Source: Pedobacter sp. MC2016-24 | GTDB taxonomy: Bacteria; Bacteroidota; Bacteroidia; Sphingobacteriales; Sphingobacteriaceae | Length of the DNA: 64,000 bases | Direction of reading: 5' to 3' | NCBI RefSeq assembly: GCF_015223055.1 | Contig: NZ_JADFBX010000001.1 | Location: forward strand, 434,001 to 498,000 | Shown: piece after piece, positions 1 to 8,574 of the stretch | Layout of the letters: each line of letters begins with the position of its first letter | How positions within the stretch are numbered: position 1 is the first letter of the stretch | Notes under the pieces: model-generated | Database searches by the model: none | What the model saw: only the letters and a program-made list of their open reading frames with translations | What the model was told of the DNA's origin: nothing | Position numbers and translations under genes: made by a program

Positions 1-604
1 TGTAGGCTACAGATTCAAGATCGTTGTAATTTACCACATGTATGAGCGCTTTGTGTTGCTCAGGAATGCCTGCGGACAAAGAATCAAAAGGATACTCCCC
101 AGGACTTACACGCGCGCCGATATCTTCCAGGTTACTGATCACATTGCAAGCCACATCATTGTGCCAGCCATTGTAACCACCCTGCATAATGATGATGTGA
201 TCGCGTCCAGTTACCGCACGGGCAATCCTGATGGCATGATAAGTAGCCTCAGAACCAGTAGTGGTGATTTGCAGTTTTTCAACACTGGGAACACTGTTAC
301 AGAACAATTCCGCAAATTGCCCTTCCAGATCAGTCGGACCAGCGCCCATCAGCACACTCTGGTCATGTAACGAGCCCAGAACAGCTGAGTTTACATCTAC
401 ATCATTATGCCCAAGAAAGGCCGCCGCAAAACCAGCCTGGTAATCGATATATTCATTTCCCTCAATATCCCAGACCCGGCTTCCCTTACCTTTTGAAAAA
501 CAGATATTGGGTTCAGATTTCCGATTGAGCGAAACTACACCGCCTGGAATCCATCTTTCATTTTTGGTAATTACTGCATCAGACTTTAACCAACTATTCA
601 TCAT
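1..604 (-). CDS. Class-III PLP aminotransferase, glutamate-1-semialdehyde aminomutase-like (N-terminal ~201 residues, truncated by window start)
   Basis: The minus strand is open from the ATG at 604 (a second ATG follows at 601) to base 1, so only the N-terminal part is in the window. The translation carries class-III aminotransferase hallmarks: an early 'RWIPGGV' segment, 'GSRVWDIEGNEYIDY', 'GSEATYHAIRIAR' at the cofactor-phosphate loop, and 'IIMQGGYNGWH' where the family has the aromatic-Gly-Trp/His cofactor-stacking motif. The PLP lysine would lie outside the window. The family includes GSA aminomutases of tetrapyrrole synthesis and many catabolic omega-aminotransferases. Its promoter carries the same paired operator as the neighbouring PUL operons, so I infer a catabolic role with that locus rather than haem synthesis. 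The amino substrate cannot be told from the sequence. Confidence 0.85.
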   Translation of the reverse strand, partial: MMNSWLKSDAVITKNERWIPGGVVSLNRKSEPNICFSKGKGSRVWDIEGNEYIDYQAGFAAAFLGHNDVDVNSAVLGSLHDQSVLMGAGPTDLEGQFAELFCNSVPSVEKLQITTTGSEATYHAIRIARAVTGRDHIIIMQGGYNGWHNDVACNVISNLEDIGARVSPGEYPFDSLSAGIPEQHKALIHVVNYNDLESVAY

Positions 605-688
605 TTTTTTAAAGTTTTAGATTTTCCACCATTGTTAACCAAAGCCAGAACTGTTATTGATCAAAATATAAACAGCAATACTTTAGTT

Positions 689-721
689 TTGTATACAAAT
701 ATATTTAAATTTTGTATACAA
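689..721 (-). promoter_or_regulatory. Paired GntR-type operator (site A) with embedded -7 box, promoter of the aminotransferase
   Basis: Two perfect 10-bp palindromes TTGTATACAA lie at 689-698 and 712-721, 23 bp apart. Read on the minus strand, the stretch between them contains TATATTTG (703-696), matching the Bacteroidota -7 consensus TAnnTTTG, with TTTTG about 18 nt upstream as a -33 element. Transcription would start near 690, giving a leader of about 85 nt to the ATG at 604. The core GTA-TAC fits the operator signature known for the FadR subfamily of GntR regulators. A repressor bound at both boxes would cover the promoter. Confidence 0.7.
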
Positions 722-776
722 CAAAATCGTAAACATTAAATATTATATTTTTTTTGAATTCTATTTTTTTAGTATA

Positions 777-812
777 AAAAAAGCCTGGTCATCCATATGA
801 CCAGGCTTTTTT
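777..812 (-). terminator. Intrinsic terminator downstream of gntR
   Basis: The inverted repeat AAGCCTGGTCAT / ATGACCAGGCTT (781-792 and 797-808) has a 4-nt loop and is flanked by A-runs on one side and T-runs on the other, so it works on either strand. It sits 22 nt beyond the gntR stop codon and separates that transcript from the aminotransferase promoter at 689-721. Confidence 0.85.
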
Positions 813-834
813 ATAAGATATGTCCTCCGGAGTG

Positions 835-1473
835 TTATTCCAACTCCAATGAAGCAGTTTCCCCACGAAGTAAATGCTTACTCAAAAACTCCTCCGCCTT
901 TTTCAAACTTCTGGACTTAAGCGCTTTTAAAATCTCCCGGTGTTCCTTATCGGTCAATTCATAATCATCCATATGCGTAAGTGATCTTCCCAATTTCAAG
1001 TGAAACAATGGAATATTACTCAATTCATAAAGTTGCTTTAACTTTTCATTCTTGGCCAGATTGATCAGGGTTTCATGAAATTTCACATCTGCCTCACAAG
1101 CTCCTGAAAAATATCCGTTTTTAACCATGGCAGAAAAATCATCACATATCTTTTCCAACTCCAGAATATCTTCGGAAGTCACGTGGTTAAACGCAAGCCT
1201 CAAAGCGCCAAGCTCTAACAACTCACGAATCTCACGGATTTCCCGCACATCGGCCGCAGTCATTGACTTGATATAATACCCTCCTTTCTCTCCGACCTCT
1301 AACAAGCCCTCTCCCAGCAAACGATTCAATGCCTCACGAACAGAAACCCTGCTAACCTCAGTCTTAGTCGCCCATACATCTTCTTTCAACCTTGTCCCGG
1401 GCACCAATTGATTCGACAATATCTTTTTCCGCAATTCGGAATATACTTTATTTGATTGTGAGTCCTCTTTCAT
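835..1473 (-). CDS. GntR-family transcriptional regulator, FadR subfamily (FCD domain)
   Basis: A 212-residue regulator. Residues 8-68 form the winged helix ('KVYSELRKKILSNQLVPG', 'SVREALNRLLGEGLLE'); residues ~75-205 are the all-helical FCD effector domain. D129, H133, H178 and H200 match the Asp-x3-His ... His ... His metal-binding pattern, suggesting a metal-coordinated carboxylate effector such as a sugar acid. It lies between the SusC1 operon and the aminotransferase and has its own copy of the paired box directly in front of its start codon (1480-1512). The same box pair precedes the aminotransferase, both susC operons and the lactonase operon. I infer that this protein is the autoregulated local regulator; repression rather than activation is likely because the boxes overlap the promoters. 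Confidence 0.9.
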   Translation of the reverse strand: MKEDSQSNKVYSELRKKILSNQLVPGTRLKEDVWATKTEVSRVSVREALNRLLGEGLLEVGEKGGYYIKSMTAADVREIREIRELLELGALRLAFNHVTSEDILELEKICDDFSAMVKNGYFSGACEADVKFHETLINLAKNEKLKQLYELSNIPLFHLKLGRSLTHMDDYELTDKEHREILKALKSRSLKKAEEFLSKHLLRGETASLELE

Positions 1474-1479
1474 ACCAAT

Positions 1480-1512
1480 ATGTAAACAAAATTATTTGTA
1501 AAAAGTAAACAA
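1480..1512 (-). promoter_or_regulatory. Paired GntR-type operator (site B) and promoter of gntR: autoregulation
   Basis: Boxes ATGTAAACAA (1480-1489) and AAGTAAACAA (1503-1512) are 23 bp apart. Between them, on the minus strand, lies TAATTTTG (1494-1487), a match to the -7 consensus TAnnTTTG. The predicted transcription start is within about 10 nt of the gntR ATG at 1473, so the mRNA would be almost leaderless. The position implies that the regulator controls its own synthesis. Confidence 0.65.
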
Positions 1513-1541
1513 TATTAAAAACAGCGCAAGATACTAAAACA

Positions 1542-1596
1542 ATTTATGCATTTAATATTAGATTCCGGCTTAGTTCATCGTACCCATCGCATAAAT
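1542..1596 (-). terminator. Weak hairpin after the SusC1 operon, possible terminator
   Basis: The 8-bp repeat ATTTATGC (1542-1549) / GCATAAAT (1589-1596) lies 15 nt past the last gene of the SusC1 operon. The loop is long (about 39 nt) and the T-run on the minus strand is short, so termination is uncertain and read-through into gntR is possible. Confidence 0.25.
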
Positions 1597-1611
1597 AGTT
1601 ATTTTTTCTTT

Positions 1612-2610
1612 TTATTTCATGGTTAACCTTTTGATGCTGATGGTCATCTGCTTACTTGTTGCTGTATTCACCACACTATTGATGTAAATATAGGCGCGGT
1701 ATTTTCCGTCTGCAGTCTCCAGCCAAATCCCCGACTCTGCCCGTGTATTGATTGCAAAATCTGGAGCATCTGTAAAATTACGCTGCTCCAGATCGACATC
1801 ATCAACAAACACGCTTGTTGCCACCGCAGAACCGATTACCAGTTGCTGGTCCCTGACATCCCATGCCTTGATCATTTTGGTTTTATTATTCAAACCAGCC
1901 GGCAAACTGATACCCGGACGATATTCGGCACTTGCAGTTGGCGCCACCAGCGCATGATTAAACGTTACACCTGTAATGGCACGATACAAATAAATAAGGT
2001 CAATTTTTGTTGGATTGGCAGCAGCAAACGTTGCGTCATATACTGCCATATCCGCAATTGACAAATAAGAAGTTGTAGGATCGATAACAACTAAGCCCTT
2101 TTTAAGCTCCATTCTTCTGATCGGATAAGGACCCATTTTATAACTAACAGTCTCGCCATTACTCCCTGTCACCGAAAACGTAAACGAAACATCCCGACCC
2201 CGGGCCTCTTCAGGTATCCGGTAAAAATACCGCAGTGTTGCTGCTGAAATATCAGCGTTGTAAGTTACCGTTGTTGCATTACCACTGTTTACGGAAGCGC
2301 TGCCCACCACAGTACCAACTTCTACACCACTGCTGTTGGTACTGTAAAACTTATTATCCAGATAAGTTCCTGTTGCACCAGCAATGGAAGCTGTAACCGT
2401 AGCAGAAACCAGTTTCCCTTGCTCAGGAAGCAAGGCCATTGCGTAGGCAAACTCCATATCCAAACCAACAATTCCTGGTCCTAAAGAACGCTTAATGACA
2501 TCATTCTGGAGTCCGGATTTTGGCGTTGGCACCGCGTATTCCTTTTCCTTGCAACCTGTAAAAGCGAAAATCAAGAGCCCCAACAGACATAAAATATGTG
2601 TTTTTTTCAT
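1612..2610 (-). CDS. PUL lipoprotein, DUF4466-like
   Basis: A 332-residue predicted lipoprotein: signal peptide with lipobox 'FTGC' and acylated C20. The mature start 'CKEKEYAVPTPKSGLQNDV' followed by 'KRSLGPGIVGLDMEFAYAM' resembles what I recall of the DUF4466 family found beside SusCD pairs. The rest is Ser/Thr/Val-rich beta sheet with no catalytic motif. It is the last gene of the susC1 operon, 11 nt after the preceding small lipoprotein. By position it is probably a cell-surface glycan-binding protein or a structural accessory of the SusCD complex; that role is inferred. The family assignment is from memory of conserved motifs and is moderately sure. Confidence 0.75.
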   Translation of the reverse strand: MKKTHILCLLGLLIFAFTGCKEKEYAVPTPKSGLQNDVIKRSLGPGIVGLDMEFAYAMALLPEQGKLVSATVTASIAGATGTYLDNKFYSTNSSGVEVGTVVGSASVNSGNATTVTYNADISAATLRYFYRIPEEARGRDVSFTFSVTGSNGETVSYKMGPYPIRRMELKKGLVVIDPTTSYLSIADMAVYDATFAAANPTKIDLIYLYRAITGVTFNHALVAPTASAEYRPGISLPAGLNNKTKMIKAWDVRDQQLVIGSAVATSVFVDDVDLEQRNFTDAPDFAINTRAESGIWLETADGKYRAYIYINSVVNTATSKQMTISIKRLTMK

Positions 2611-2621
2611 GATGCTATTTT

Positions 2622-3023
2622 TTAATTTATTTTTTGAACCGTTAAATAAACTGTATAGGTTTTCTTAACCTTCCGGTTACCCGAAACCACTGTCCATTGT
2701 TTTGGATTGCTCAGGTCCGAAAAATCAACCTTTCCTGGAATTTTAGGATCCAATTTGGCGTCAGTAACCAAAGTAAACTGTGGATAAAGATTTTTCAAAT
2801 CGGTGCCAAAGAGCACTTCAACGTTTACTGTTTGTGCCGTGGTATCTACAACAGCCGCTTTACTTCTTACGGTCTGATAGTCTGCTCCCAGGATCTCAAA
2901 ACTACTCACATAGCAATCGGATCGCGTAGTGATCAGCAACCCATCATCATCAACAGGGAATCCTTTTTTACAAGCGGTGAACATCGCCAAAAAGATCAGG
3001 CTAAAGTATAGTGACTTTTTCAT
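2622..3023 (-). CDS. Small PUL lipoprotein, DUF5018-like beta domain
   Basis: A lipoprotein of about 133 residues. I prefer the ATG at 3023 over the one at 3032 because it gives a clean signal peptide ('MKKSLYFSLIFLAMFTAC') with C18 as lipid anchor. The mature part is one beta-rich domain ending in 'KKTYTVYLTVQK', typical of Ig-like or DUF5018 surface modules that continue in partner lipoproteins. It sits between susD1 (22 nt upstream) and the DUF4466-like gene, so it is probably a surface glycan-binding accessory. No catalytic residues are evident. Confidence 0.7.
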   Translation of the reverse strand: MKKSLYFSLIFLAMFTACKKGFPVDDDGLLITTRSDCYVSSFEILGADYQTVRSKAAVVDTTAQTVNVEVLFGTDLKNLYPQFTLVTDAKLDPKIPGKVDFSDLSNPKQWTVVSGNRKVKKTYTVYLTVQKIN

Positions 3024-3045
3024 TTCAATCAATTTAAATTAAAGG

Positions 3046-4884
3046 TTATCTCCATGGTATATTTTGACTCAGATTTGGGTTCCGCGTACGCTCACTTTCC
3101 GGGATCTGGTAGATGTAGCAGCGCTGATAAATCAACTCGGATGCATTTTGAAAAAAACGTTCCCAATTGTTTCCGTGAGTATCCATAAACCACTTGCCAT
3201 CGCCGTATGCCGGCCCAAAAACCCTTTCGATCGCCCGCCATCTACGCAAATCAAATGCACGCTGACCTTCACCGACCAACTCCACAATCCTTTCCTGTTC
3301 AATGGCGCTAAAAAACGCAGCGGGACCAGATGTTTTGGATGAAGCCAATGGTGGGAGATTTCCCCGGCGCCGCACCCGGTTTACCAGGGCAATGGCATCA
3401 GCCTGAGGACCATCCACGGCATTTGTTGCTTCGGCATACATTAAAAACACATCTGCCAGCCGCATTACAGGCCAGTTAAAATCGCCATTACTTCTGGCTA
3501 AGCCGCCATAATTCCGAACGAACTTTCTAAATTGATACCCGGAAAAATTGGTTCCATTGTCTGCAAAATTAGGGTAGGAAACACCGTTGATTACCGAATT
3601 ACCTGTGTAAGTCTTATAAAGGAAATTCACATAGGAAGTCTGGTCAACCTCTCCCTGCCCCATGATCTTTTCATAATCCCAAAGCATGGTCGCCTTCATC
3701 CTGTAATCCCTGTCTTTATAGCTATCTGGATTAATGGCAGAGTTAGGCGCCGTCCGCGCAGCCGCCACATTAGGCTGGATCTGTACAAGGGGAGGCAGGA
3801 AGTCGCCCGTAATGGTAGACTGATAACGGTTGGCCAGTTCATAACGCGGTATCACCTGATTTTGCCCCAAGCCATTCAGCGGCCCCGTAAAAACGCGTTG
3901 GTATTCATCTCCCTGTGTCGGAGTCAAACCTGAGCCATGCGGCAATACCATCAACATCTCTCCACCCGCATTTAAATTCCCGGGATTGGGAATAAACATA
4001 TAATAGTAATTTGGCAATACATCCGCAGCTCCCATGGTTCCCCATTGCCCGGGGTCACCTCCCCTAAATAACGTTAGGCCGTAATCCTGAATGACACCTT
4101 TAAAATCTGCCGCAGCCGCTCTGTAGGCTGTTTCCGCCTCAGTAGCACTGGGTTTAAACTTATCCAATTCCGGCCAGCCAAACTTATTCCAGCTTGCCCA
4201 GAACAACTGCATTTTTCCTCTGAAAGCTAAAGCAGCAGGCTTTGAAGGACGGCTAATCACCGGATTTTTCAAGGGCAACTTTTCAAATGCATAAGTAAAA
4301 TCGGCTAAAATTGAATCCTTTACTTGTCTGATTGGCATCCTTGATAAAGTATCTACCTCTATCGGATTGTAAATGATTTTCCCTACATATGGCACATCTC
4401 CCCATAAAGAAATCAGGCGTAAATAGGTAATTCCGCGGAGTAAACGGGCCTCACCGGCGATACTTTCCAAATTGCGGGTAGCCGCTTCAGTTTTTGCAGG
4501 CAACATACGCCGGTTTATATTTTCAATCACGTAATTGGCATGGGTAATCACACCGTACAGACTTTTGTAAGTCTCCAATGCCGAGCCGCCATAATTACTT
4601 GGATTATTTACGCCAAGAGGGACAGGGCTTACAGCTCCTGTATTGTACACTTTTACAAATTCCGCGTGTCCTTCGAAATGATAATCTCGGTCAAAGCTGG
4701 AACGAAAAGCATTATAAACACCCATTAGAGCCGAAGTTGCATCGGCTTCAGTCTGCCAATAAATCGCAGAAGGCAAACCCACAGTGGACTTCTGGTCCAA
4801 CAAATCCTTCCTACATGAACTCAGTAAAAACGACCCGAACATGAGCACCACAACAGACAGCCGTATAAAATAATTTTGTTTCAT
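3046..4884 (-). CDS. SusD/RagB-family outer-membrane glycan-binding lipoprotein (SusD1)
   Basis: A 612-residue SusD family protein, long for the family (usually 480-600). Signal peptide and lipobox 'LLSSC' place the lipid anchor at C24. N-terminal 'TEADATSALMGVYNAFRSS' and 'EARLLRGITYLRLISLWGDVPYV' are typical SusD TPR helices; the C-terminal block 'IEQERIVELVGEGQRAFDLRRW' is the hallmark RagB/SusD segment, and 'IPESERTRNPNLSQNIPW' closes the protein. It forms the lid over the SusC channel on the cell surface. The gene follows susC1 by 12 nt and is cotranscribed. The ligand is unknown; a glycan related to the neighbouring lyase substrate is likely. Confidence 0.95.
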   Translation of the reverse strand: MKQNYFIRLSVVVLMFGSFLLSSCRKDLLDQKSTVGLPSAIYWQTEADATSALMGVYNAFRSSFDRDYHFEGHAEFVKVYNTGAVSPVPLGVNNPSNYGGSALETYKSLYGVITHANYVIENINRRMLPAKTEAATRNLESIAGEARLLRGITYLRLISLWGDVPYVGKIIYNPIEVDTLSRMPIRQVKDSILADFTYAFEKLPLKNPVISRPSKPAALAFRGKMQLFWASWNKFGWPELDKFKPSATEAETAYRAAAADFKGVIQDYGLTLFRGGDPGQWGTMGAADVLPNYYYMFIPNPGNLNAGGEMLMVLPHGSGLTPTQGDEYQRVFTGPLNGLGQNQVIPRYELANRYQSTITGDFLPPLVQIQPNVAAARTAPNSAINPDSYKDRDYRMKATMLWDYEKIMGQGEVDQTSYVNFLYKTYTGNSVINGVSYPNFADNGTNFSGYQFRKFVRNYGGLARSNGDFNWPVMRLADVFLMYAEATNAVDGPQADAIALVNRVRRRGNLPPLASSKTSGPAAFFSAIEQERIVELVGEGQRAFDLRRWRAIERVFGPAYGDGKWFMDTHGNNWERFFQNASELIYQRCYIYQIPESERTRNPNLSQNIPWR

Positions 4885-4896
4885 GATGATCTTCTT

Positions 4897-7800
4897 TTAT
4901 AATTCAACATTCAAGCCCAGTACAAACATTTTACTAAGCGGGTACACGTCATTGCTATAACTCACCTTTTCAGGATCTAAACCACGGTAATTGGTGATGG
5001 TAGCCAGGTTATCAGCCGAGCCGTAAATGCGCACACTGCCCAAACCAATTTTTTTCATGTAAGGCTTATTAAATGTATAGCCAAGCTGTAAATTTTTCAA
5101 CCTCAGGTAAGTCACGTCATCCAACCAAAATGTACTTGCATTAGTTGTAAACGGCGCTGCAGCAGTACCACTGGTTAAACGCGGCAATTGAGCGTTACGA
5201 TTATCTACAGTCCAGGTATTCAGGTACTGATTCCAGTTTACTGCGACATTGGTGGCTTGTGTAATCCTGGTATTAGTCATATTGTTGTTGTAATAATCCT
5301 TGCGTCCTGTTGCGCCCTGCAACATCAGCCCCAGATCAAAACCCTTCCAGGACACATTACCCCGGAAAGCAAAATTTGTAGTTGGCCGTTGTGTTTGAAA
5401 ATTTGGATAGGCCACCTGATCATTGTGATCAATCCTTCCATCTCCGTTTACATCCTTTAATAAAATATCGCCAGGAGAAGCACCTTGTACAGGCGCATTG
5501 TATACATCTTCCCAGGTCTGCGCAATACCCGACGACTGGTACGCATATACAAAATAATATGGCATGTCTATAAAAACAGCACTTCTAGCCAGAAACTCAG
5601 GCCATTTCTCCAGTACAGTAGCATTGTAACTTGCATTGATATTTAGCATATAACCGAAATCACCCCGGTTTTCCTTCCAGGTGAGGTTGGCTTCTACTCC
5701 ACGGTTCCTCAGGTTACCAAGATTTTTTCTTGGCGCGGGACTAAGTGCGGCAGCCAGCAGGATTGACAAATCTCCCGGACGGATCATCCCTGTTGTCAAC
5801 CTGTTGTAATAATCAAATTCCGTAGTTAATCTATTTGCAAAAAACGCCATATCCAGCCCGAGGTTTAGCATTGTGGTTTTTTCCCAGGTCAGATCCTGAT
5901 TGATCAATTTCCTATTCTGAAAGCCAGGAACAGCGAGCTGGTTGACTACAGATCCATTTACAGAACTGGCAACATAATTGGTATTTGTCAATACTTCCTG
6001 TTGCTCATATAATCCCACTCCGTTATTGTTACCCAAAGAACCATAAGAGGCTCTGAATTTACCATTTGTCAGCCCAATTTTCTCGGTGATGGGCTTAATG
6101 AAAGACTCTTCTGTAAAACGCCAGCCTATTGCTGCAGAAGGGAACACACCATACTGGTTCCCTTCAAGGAAACGAGAGGATCCATCCACCCGGAAGTTGG
6201 CTTCAAATAAATATTTCCCAAAGGCCGAATAGTTTAAACGCCCGATATAGGAGCGCATACCCTCGGTGCTCGATGAACCGTTATTGGTGATGTTCACACT
6301 ACCTAAGGCAGCATCCAATTCGTGCAACAAGGGATGAAATCTATTTTCCCGGTTGGCACTTAAGGTCCTGATCTTCCAAAACTCTTCACTATAAGCAGCC
6401 ATCACATTCAATTCATGGTTCTTCGCAATGGTCTTATCGTAGCTGATCTTTGCTGTAAGTTGGGTTTTATAATTATTTCTATCGGCGTTATAAATCCTTT
6501 CGTTATCACCTACATAAGTACGTGAGCCAAAATCACCCAATTGAAAATTATAGGCTTTGGAAGGGATGTCTGCACGCCAGGTAAACTGACTGCCATAATT
6601 TAGGTTGTAATCAATACGGCCCTTAAGCCCTGCAATCGGATTGTATTCGATGTACACATTTCCCATGGCCTCCTGCCGTTCCACATTGTTTTTATTCCTG
6701 TTGATATAATCTACGTACGGATTAGTAGCCAGGGGACTCTCGCCATAAGCCATCGCACCACCGTAATATCCGGTAACAGGATCATAAGGCGTGATACCGG
6801 CAGGTGCTGTAAAAATGTCCAGCCCGCTTGTGCCATTGGCGGTAAAGCCCTCCTCGTAATTGTACCTGTAGTTTGACCAGTTTCCAGAAAATCGCACCCC
6901 CGCACTGATGTTCTTTTTAATTTTCGCATCGTAGCTAAAAAGCGCGTTGTATCGTTTAAAATCATTTTCTATCTGAATCCCCTTTTCATCCATTACACCT
7001 ACGGAAAGATAAAAGTTCGATTTGTCACTGCCACCCGTAGCCGACACATTGTAATTATTCAGCTGACCGTTCCTGGTGATCAAATCCCACCAATCTGCAT
7101 TTGGGTAACGCAATGGATCAATCATGCTTTTGGCAAACCACTCGTCAATTGTCCCATTTTTAAAATTGATAGAGGCTGGCACAGATCCCACGGCCTGTGC
7201 ACGCTGTGTAACGGTTAATGCTTTCGCGTAATTTGGCAAAAACTCAAATGCATTCGTAGGCTTTTGGATAGTAGAGCTGATAGAACCACTGATTTTTGTG
7301 CCCTGCGCTCCTTTACCCGACTTTGTGGTAATGAGAATTACGCCATTTGCACCACGAGAACCGTATACAGCAGCCGAAGCCGCATCTTTTAACACAGAAA
7401 CGCTTTCCACATCATTCATATTAATACGGTTGATGTTCACATCAGGCATACCATCTACCACAATCAGTGGATTGGCATCATTTACTGTCCCAAGGCCACG
7501 AATTAAAAGTGTAGCGCTATTGTTTCCAGCCATCCCGGAGGTCTGATTTACCGCCAGTCCCGGCAACATCCCCTGCAATGCAGACGAAACATTAGGTAAA
7601 GCCCTGCTGGTCAACTGCTCATCCACTTTAATGGCAGCCACAGCCCCCAATAAGTTCACTTTCTTTTGCGTTCCATAGCCCACTACAACCAGCTCATTTA
7701 AATTCTGGGAAGTAGAAGTCAAAGCCACTGTACCGAATTTAAGATCTGCTATTTTTTCAACATCCACATAACCCAACAAATGAAACTTAAGTTTATCTCC

Positions 7801-8070
7801 ACGCTTCGCTTTGATCGCGTACTGCCCGTTGCCGTTTGTAATGGTTACCACAGCTGTACCAACAAGCCGCACTTCTACTCCAGGCAAGGGCATCCCCTCG
7901 GCATCAACAACCTTTCCCTCCTGCAAAACAGGATCTTGCCAAACCGATATATGTTCATGATTCAATCTGGCCTCTACCTGCCAGATACCCGCTACAGAAA
8001 TGACAACGGTTAATTTCATTATTCTCCAACATTTACTAAAGCCCTTTGGCCAAAAAAAATTTGTTTTCAT
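4897..8070 (-). CDS. SusC/RagA-family TonB-dependent outer-membrane transporter (SusC1)
   Basis: A 1057-residue transporter. After a signal sequence (about residues 1-34, with an unusual basic/aromatic N-region) come a carboxypeptidase-regulatory-like beta domain (~50-120, 'GMPLPGVEVRLVGTAV'), the segment 'LNELVVVGYGTQKK' before the plug (~125-137), the plug with the SusC signature 'VLKDAASAAVYGSRGANGV', and the 22-strand barrel ending in 'SKMFVLGLNVEL' with a terminal hydrophobic residue. It imports oligosaccharides using TonB/ExbBD energy and pairs with SusD1 (4884). It is first in a four-gene operon driven from site C, after an unusually long leader of about 310 nt. Confidence 0.95.
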   Translation of the reverse strand: MKTNFFWPKGFSKCWRIMKLTVVISVAGIWQVEARLNHEHISVWQDPVLQEGKVVDAEGMPLPGVEVRLVGTAVVTITNGNGQYAIKAKRGDKLKFHLLGYVDVEKIADLKFGTVALTSTSQNLNELVVVGYGTQKKVNLLGAVAAIKVDEQLTSRALPNVSSALQGMLPGLAVNQTSGMAGNNSATLLIRGLGTVNDANPLIVVDGMPDVNINRINMNDVESVSVLKDAASAAVYGSRGANGVILITTKSGKGAQGTKISGSISSTIQKPTNAFEFLPNYAKALTVTQRAQAVGSVPASINFKNGTIDEWFAKSMIDPLRYPNADWWDLITRNGQLNNYNVSATGGSDKSNFYLSVGVMDEKGIQIENDFKRYNALFSYDAKIKKNISAGVRFSGNWSNYRYNYEEGFTANGTSGLDIFTAPAGITPYDPVTGYYGGAMAYGESPLATNPYVDYINRNKNNVERQEAMGNVYIEYNPIAGLKGRIDYNLNYGSQFTWRADIPSKAYNFQLGDFGSRTYVGDNERIYNADRNNYKTQLTAKISYDKTIAKNHELNVMAAYSEEFWKIRTLSANRENRFHPLLHELDAALGSVNITNNGSSSTEGMRSYIGRLNYSAFGKYLFEANFRVDGSSRFLEGNQYGVFPSAAIGWRFTEESFIKPITEKIGLTNGKFRASYGSLGNNNGVGLYEQQEVLTNTNYVASSVNGSVVNQLAVPGFQNRKLINQDLTWEKTTMLNLGLDMAFFANRLTTEFDYYNRLTTGMIRPGDLSILLAAALSPAPRKNLGNLRNRGVEANLTWKENRGDFGYMLNINASYNATVLEKWPEFLARSAVFIDMPYYFVYAYQSSGIAQTWEDVYNAPVQGASPGDILLKDVNGDGRIDHNDQVAYPNFQTQRPTTNFAFRGNVSWKGFDLGLMLQGATGRKDYYNNNMTNTRITQATNVAVNWNQYLNTWTVDNRNAQLPRLTSGTAAAPFTTNASTFWLDDVTYLRLKNLQLGYTFNKPYMKKIGLGSVRIYGSADNLATITNYRGLDPEKVSYSNDVYPLSKMFVLGLNVEL

Positions 8071-8143
8071 TACCTATGTAAGATTTGCATAGTAAACACT
8101 CTTTTTATTTATAATTACTAGGATAGATCAGGATATTGAGTAG

Positions 8144-8170
8144 TTATTGCAGGTTCATGTTTCGCCTCCT
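8144..8170 (-). other. Shine-Dalgarno sequence plus four-codon micro-ORF in the susC1 leader
   Basis: On the minus strand AGGAGG (8170-8165) is followed after 6 nt by ATG (8158-8156) and codons for M-N-L-Q then TAA (8146-8144). Strong Shine-Dalgarno sequences are uncommon in Bacteroidota, and the real susC1 start 74 nt further on has none. It may be a regulatory upstream ORF, a ribosome-standby site, or chance. Confidence 0.25.
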
Positions 8171-8190
8171 TTCTTTCGGTTTACACTTCA

Positions 8191-8311
8191 AATCAACCAG
8201 CATACCTTAGGTTTTGACAAAGCAGTAGCTATGCTGCAACCCAAAAGGAATGCATCAAAAATGACCTGTCCATGCCATTCAATAATTTAGGTAAGGTTGA
8301 TCTGGTTGATT
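8191..8311 (-). promoter_or_regulatory. Large structured element in the susC1 5' leader
   Basis: A 10-bp perfect inverted repeat AATCAACCAG (8191-8200) / CTGGTTGATT (8302-8311) is extended inward by ACCTTA (8204-8209) / TAAGGT (8292-8297), separated by a small internal loop: 16 base pairs closing about 80 nt. Inside, TTTTGA / TCAAAA and GCAG / CTGC can form a sub-hairpin around 8213-8260. The element lies between the predicted start near 8381 and the susC1 ATG at 8070. It could be a leader regulator or a separate small RNA (either strand, since the repeat is symmetric). No known riboswitch class was recognised. Confidence 0.5.
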
Positions 8312-8380
8312 TTCAGTTTTAGTTTTAGTGATTAGCTTGGTTTCTTCGGTTTTGTTTGATTAATAGCGAGTTGAGTATTA

Positions 8381-8413
8381 ATGTATACAAATATATTATT
8401 TTTTTGTATACAA
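8381..8413 (-). promoter_or_regulatory. Paired GntR-type operator (site C) and promoter of the SusC1 operon
   Basis: Boxes ATGTATACAA (8381-8390) and TTGTATACAA (8404-8413) are 23 bp apart. On the minus strand TATATTTG (8395-8388) between them is a -7 consensus, with TTTTG just upstream as the -33 element, the same arrangement as site A. The predicted start is near 8381. Confidence 0.7.
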
Positions 8414-8463
8414 CAAAATGAAAAATGAGTTTATTTGGATTTTTTTATTCTGCCGTGGGAATT

Positions 8464-8497
8464 AAAAAAAAATGCCGGATCAAATAGACCACGGCAT
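8464..8497 (-). terminator. Intrinsic terminator of the SusC2/heparinase operon
   Basis: On the minus strand a stem ATGCCG / CGGCAT (8497-8492 and 8477-8472) is followed by nine Ts (8472-8464). It lies 114 nt past the heparinase stop codon and just before the susC1 promoter, so it separates the two operons. Confidence 0.7.
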
Positions 8498-8574
8498 CCA
8501 AAAACTAACTAACAAAGCAACTTAAAAACATCCCGTAGCTAATAGCACATTGCTATTCTATACTTACAGAAATT

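Noticed and set aside
38..370. Plus-strand open frame of 110 codons
   Set aside because: It is the antisense of the truncated aminotransferase, whose minus-strand translation has clear family motifs.
5498..5507. TTGTATACAT box inside susC1
   Set aside because: No partner box 23 bp away and it lies in coding sequence; taken as chance. The same applies to 61510-61519 in nlpC.
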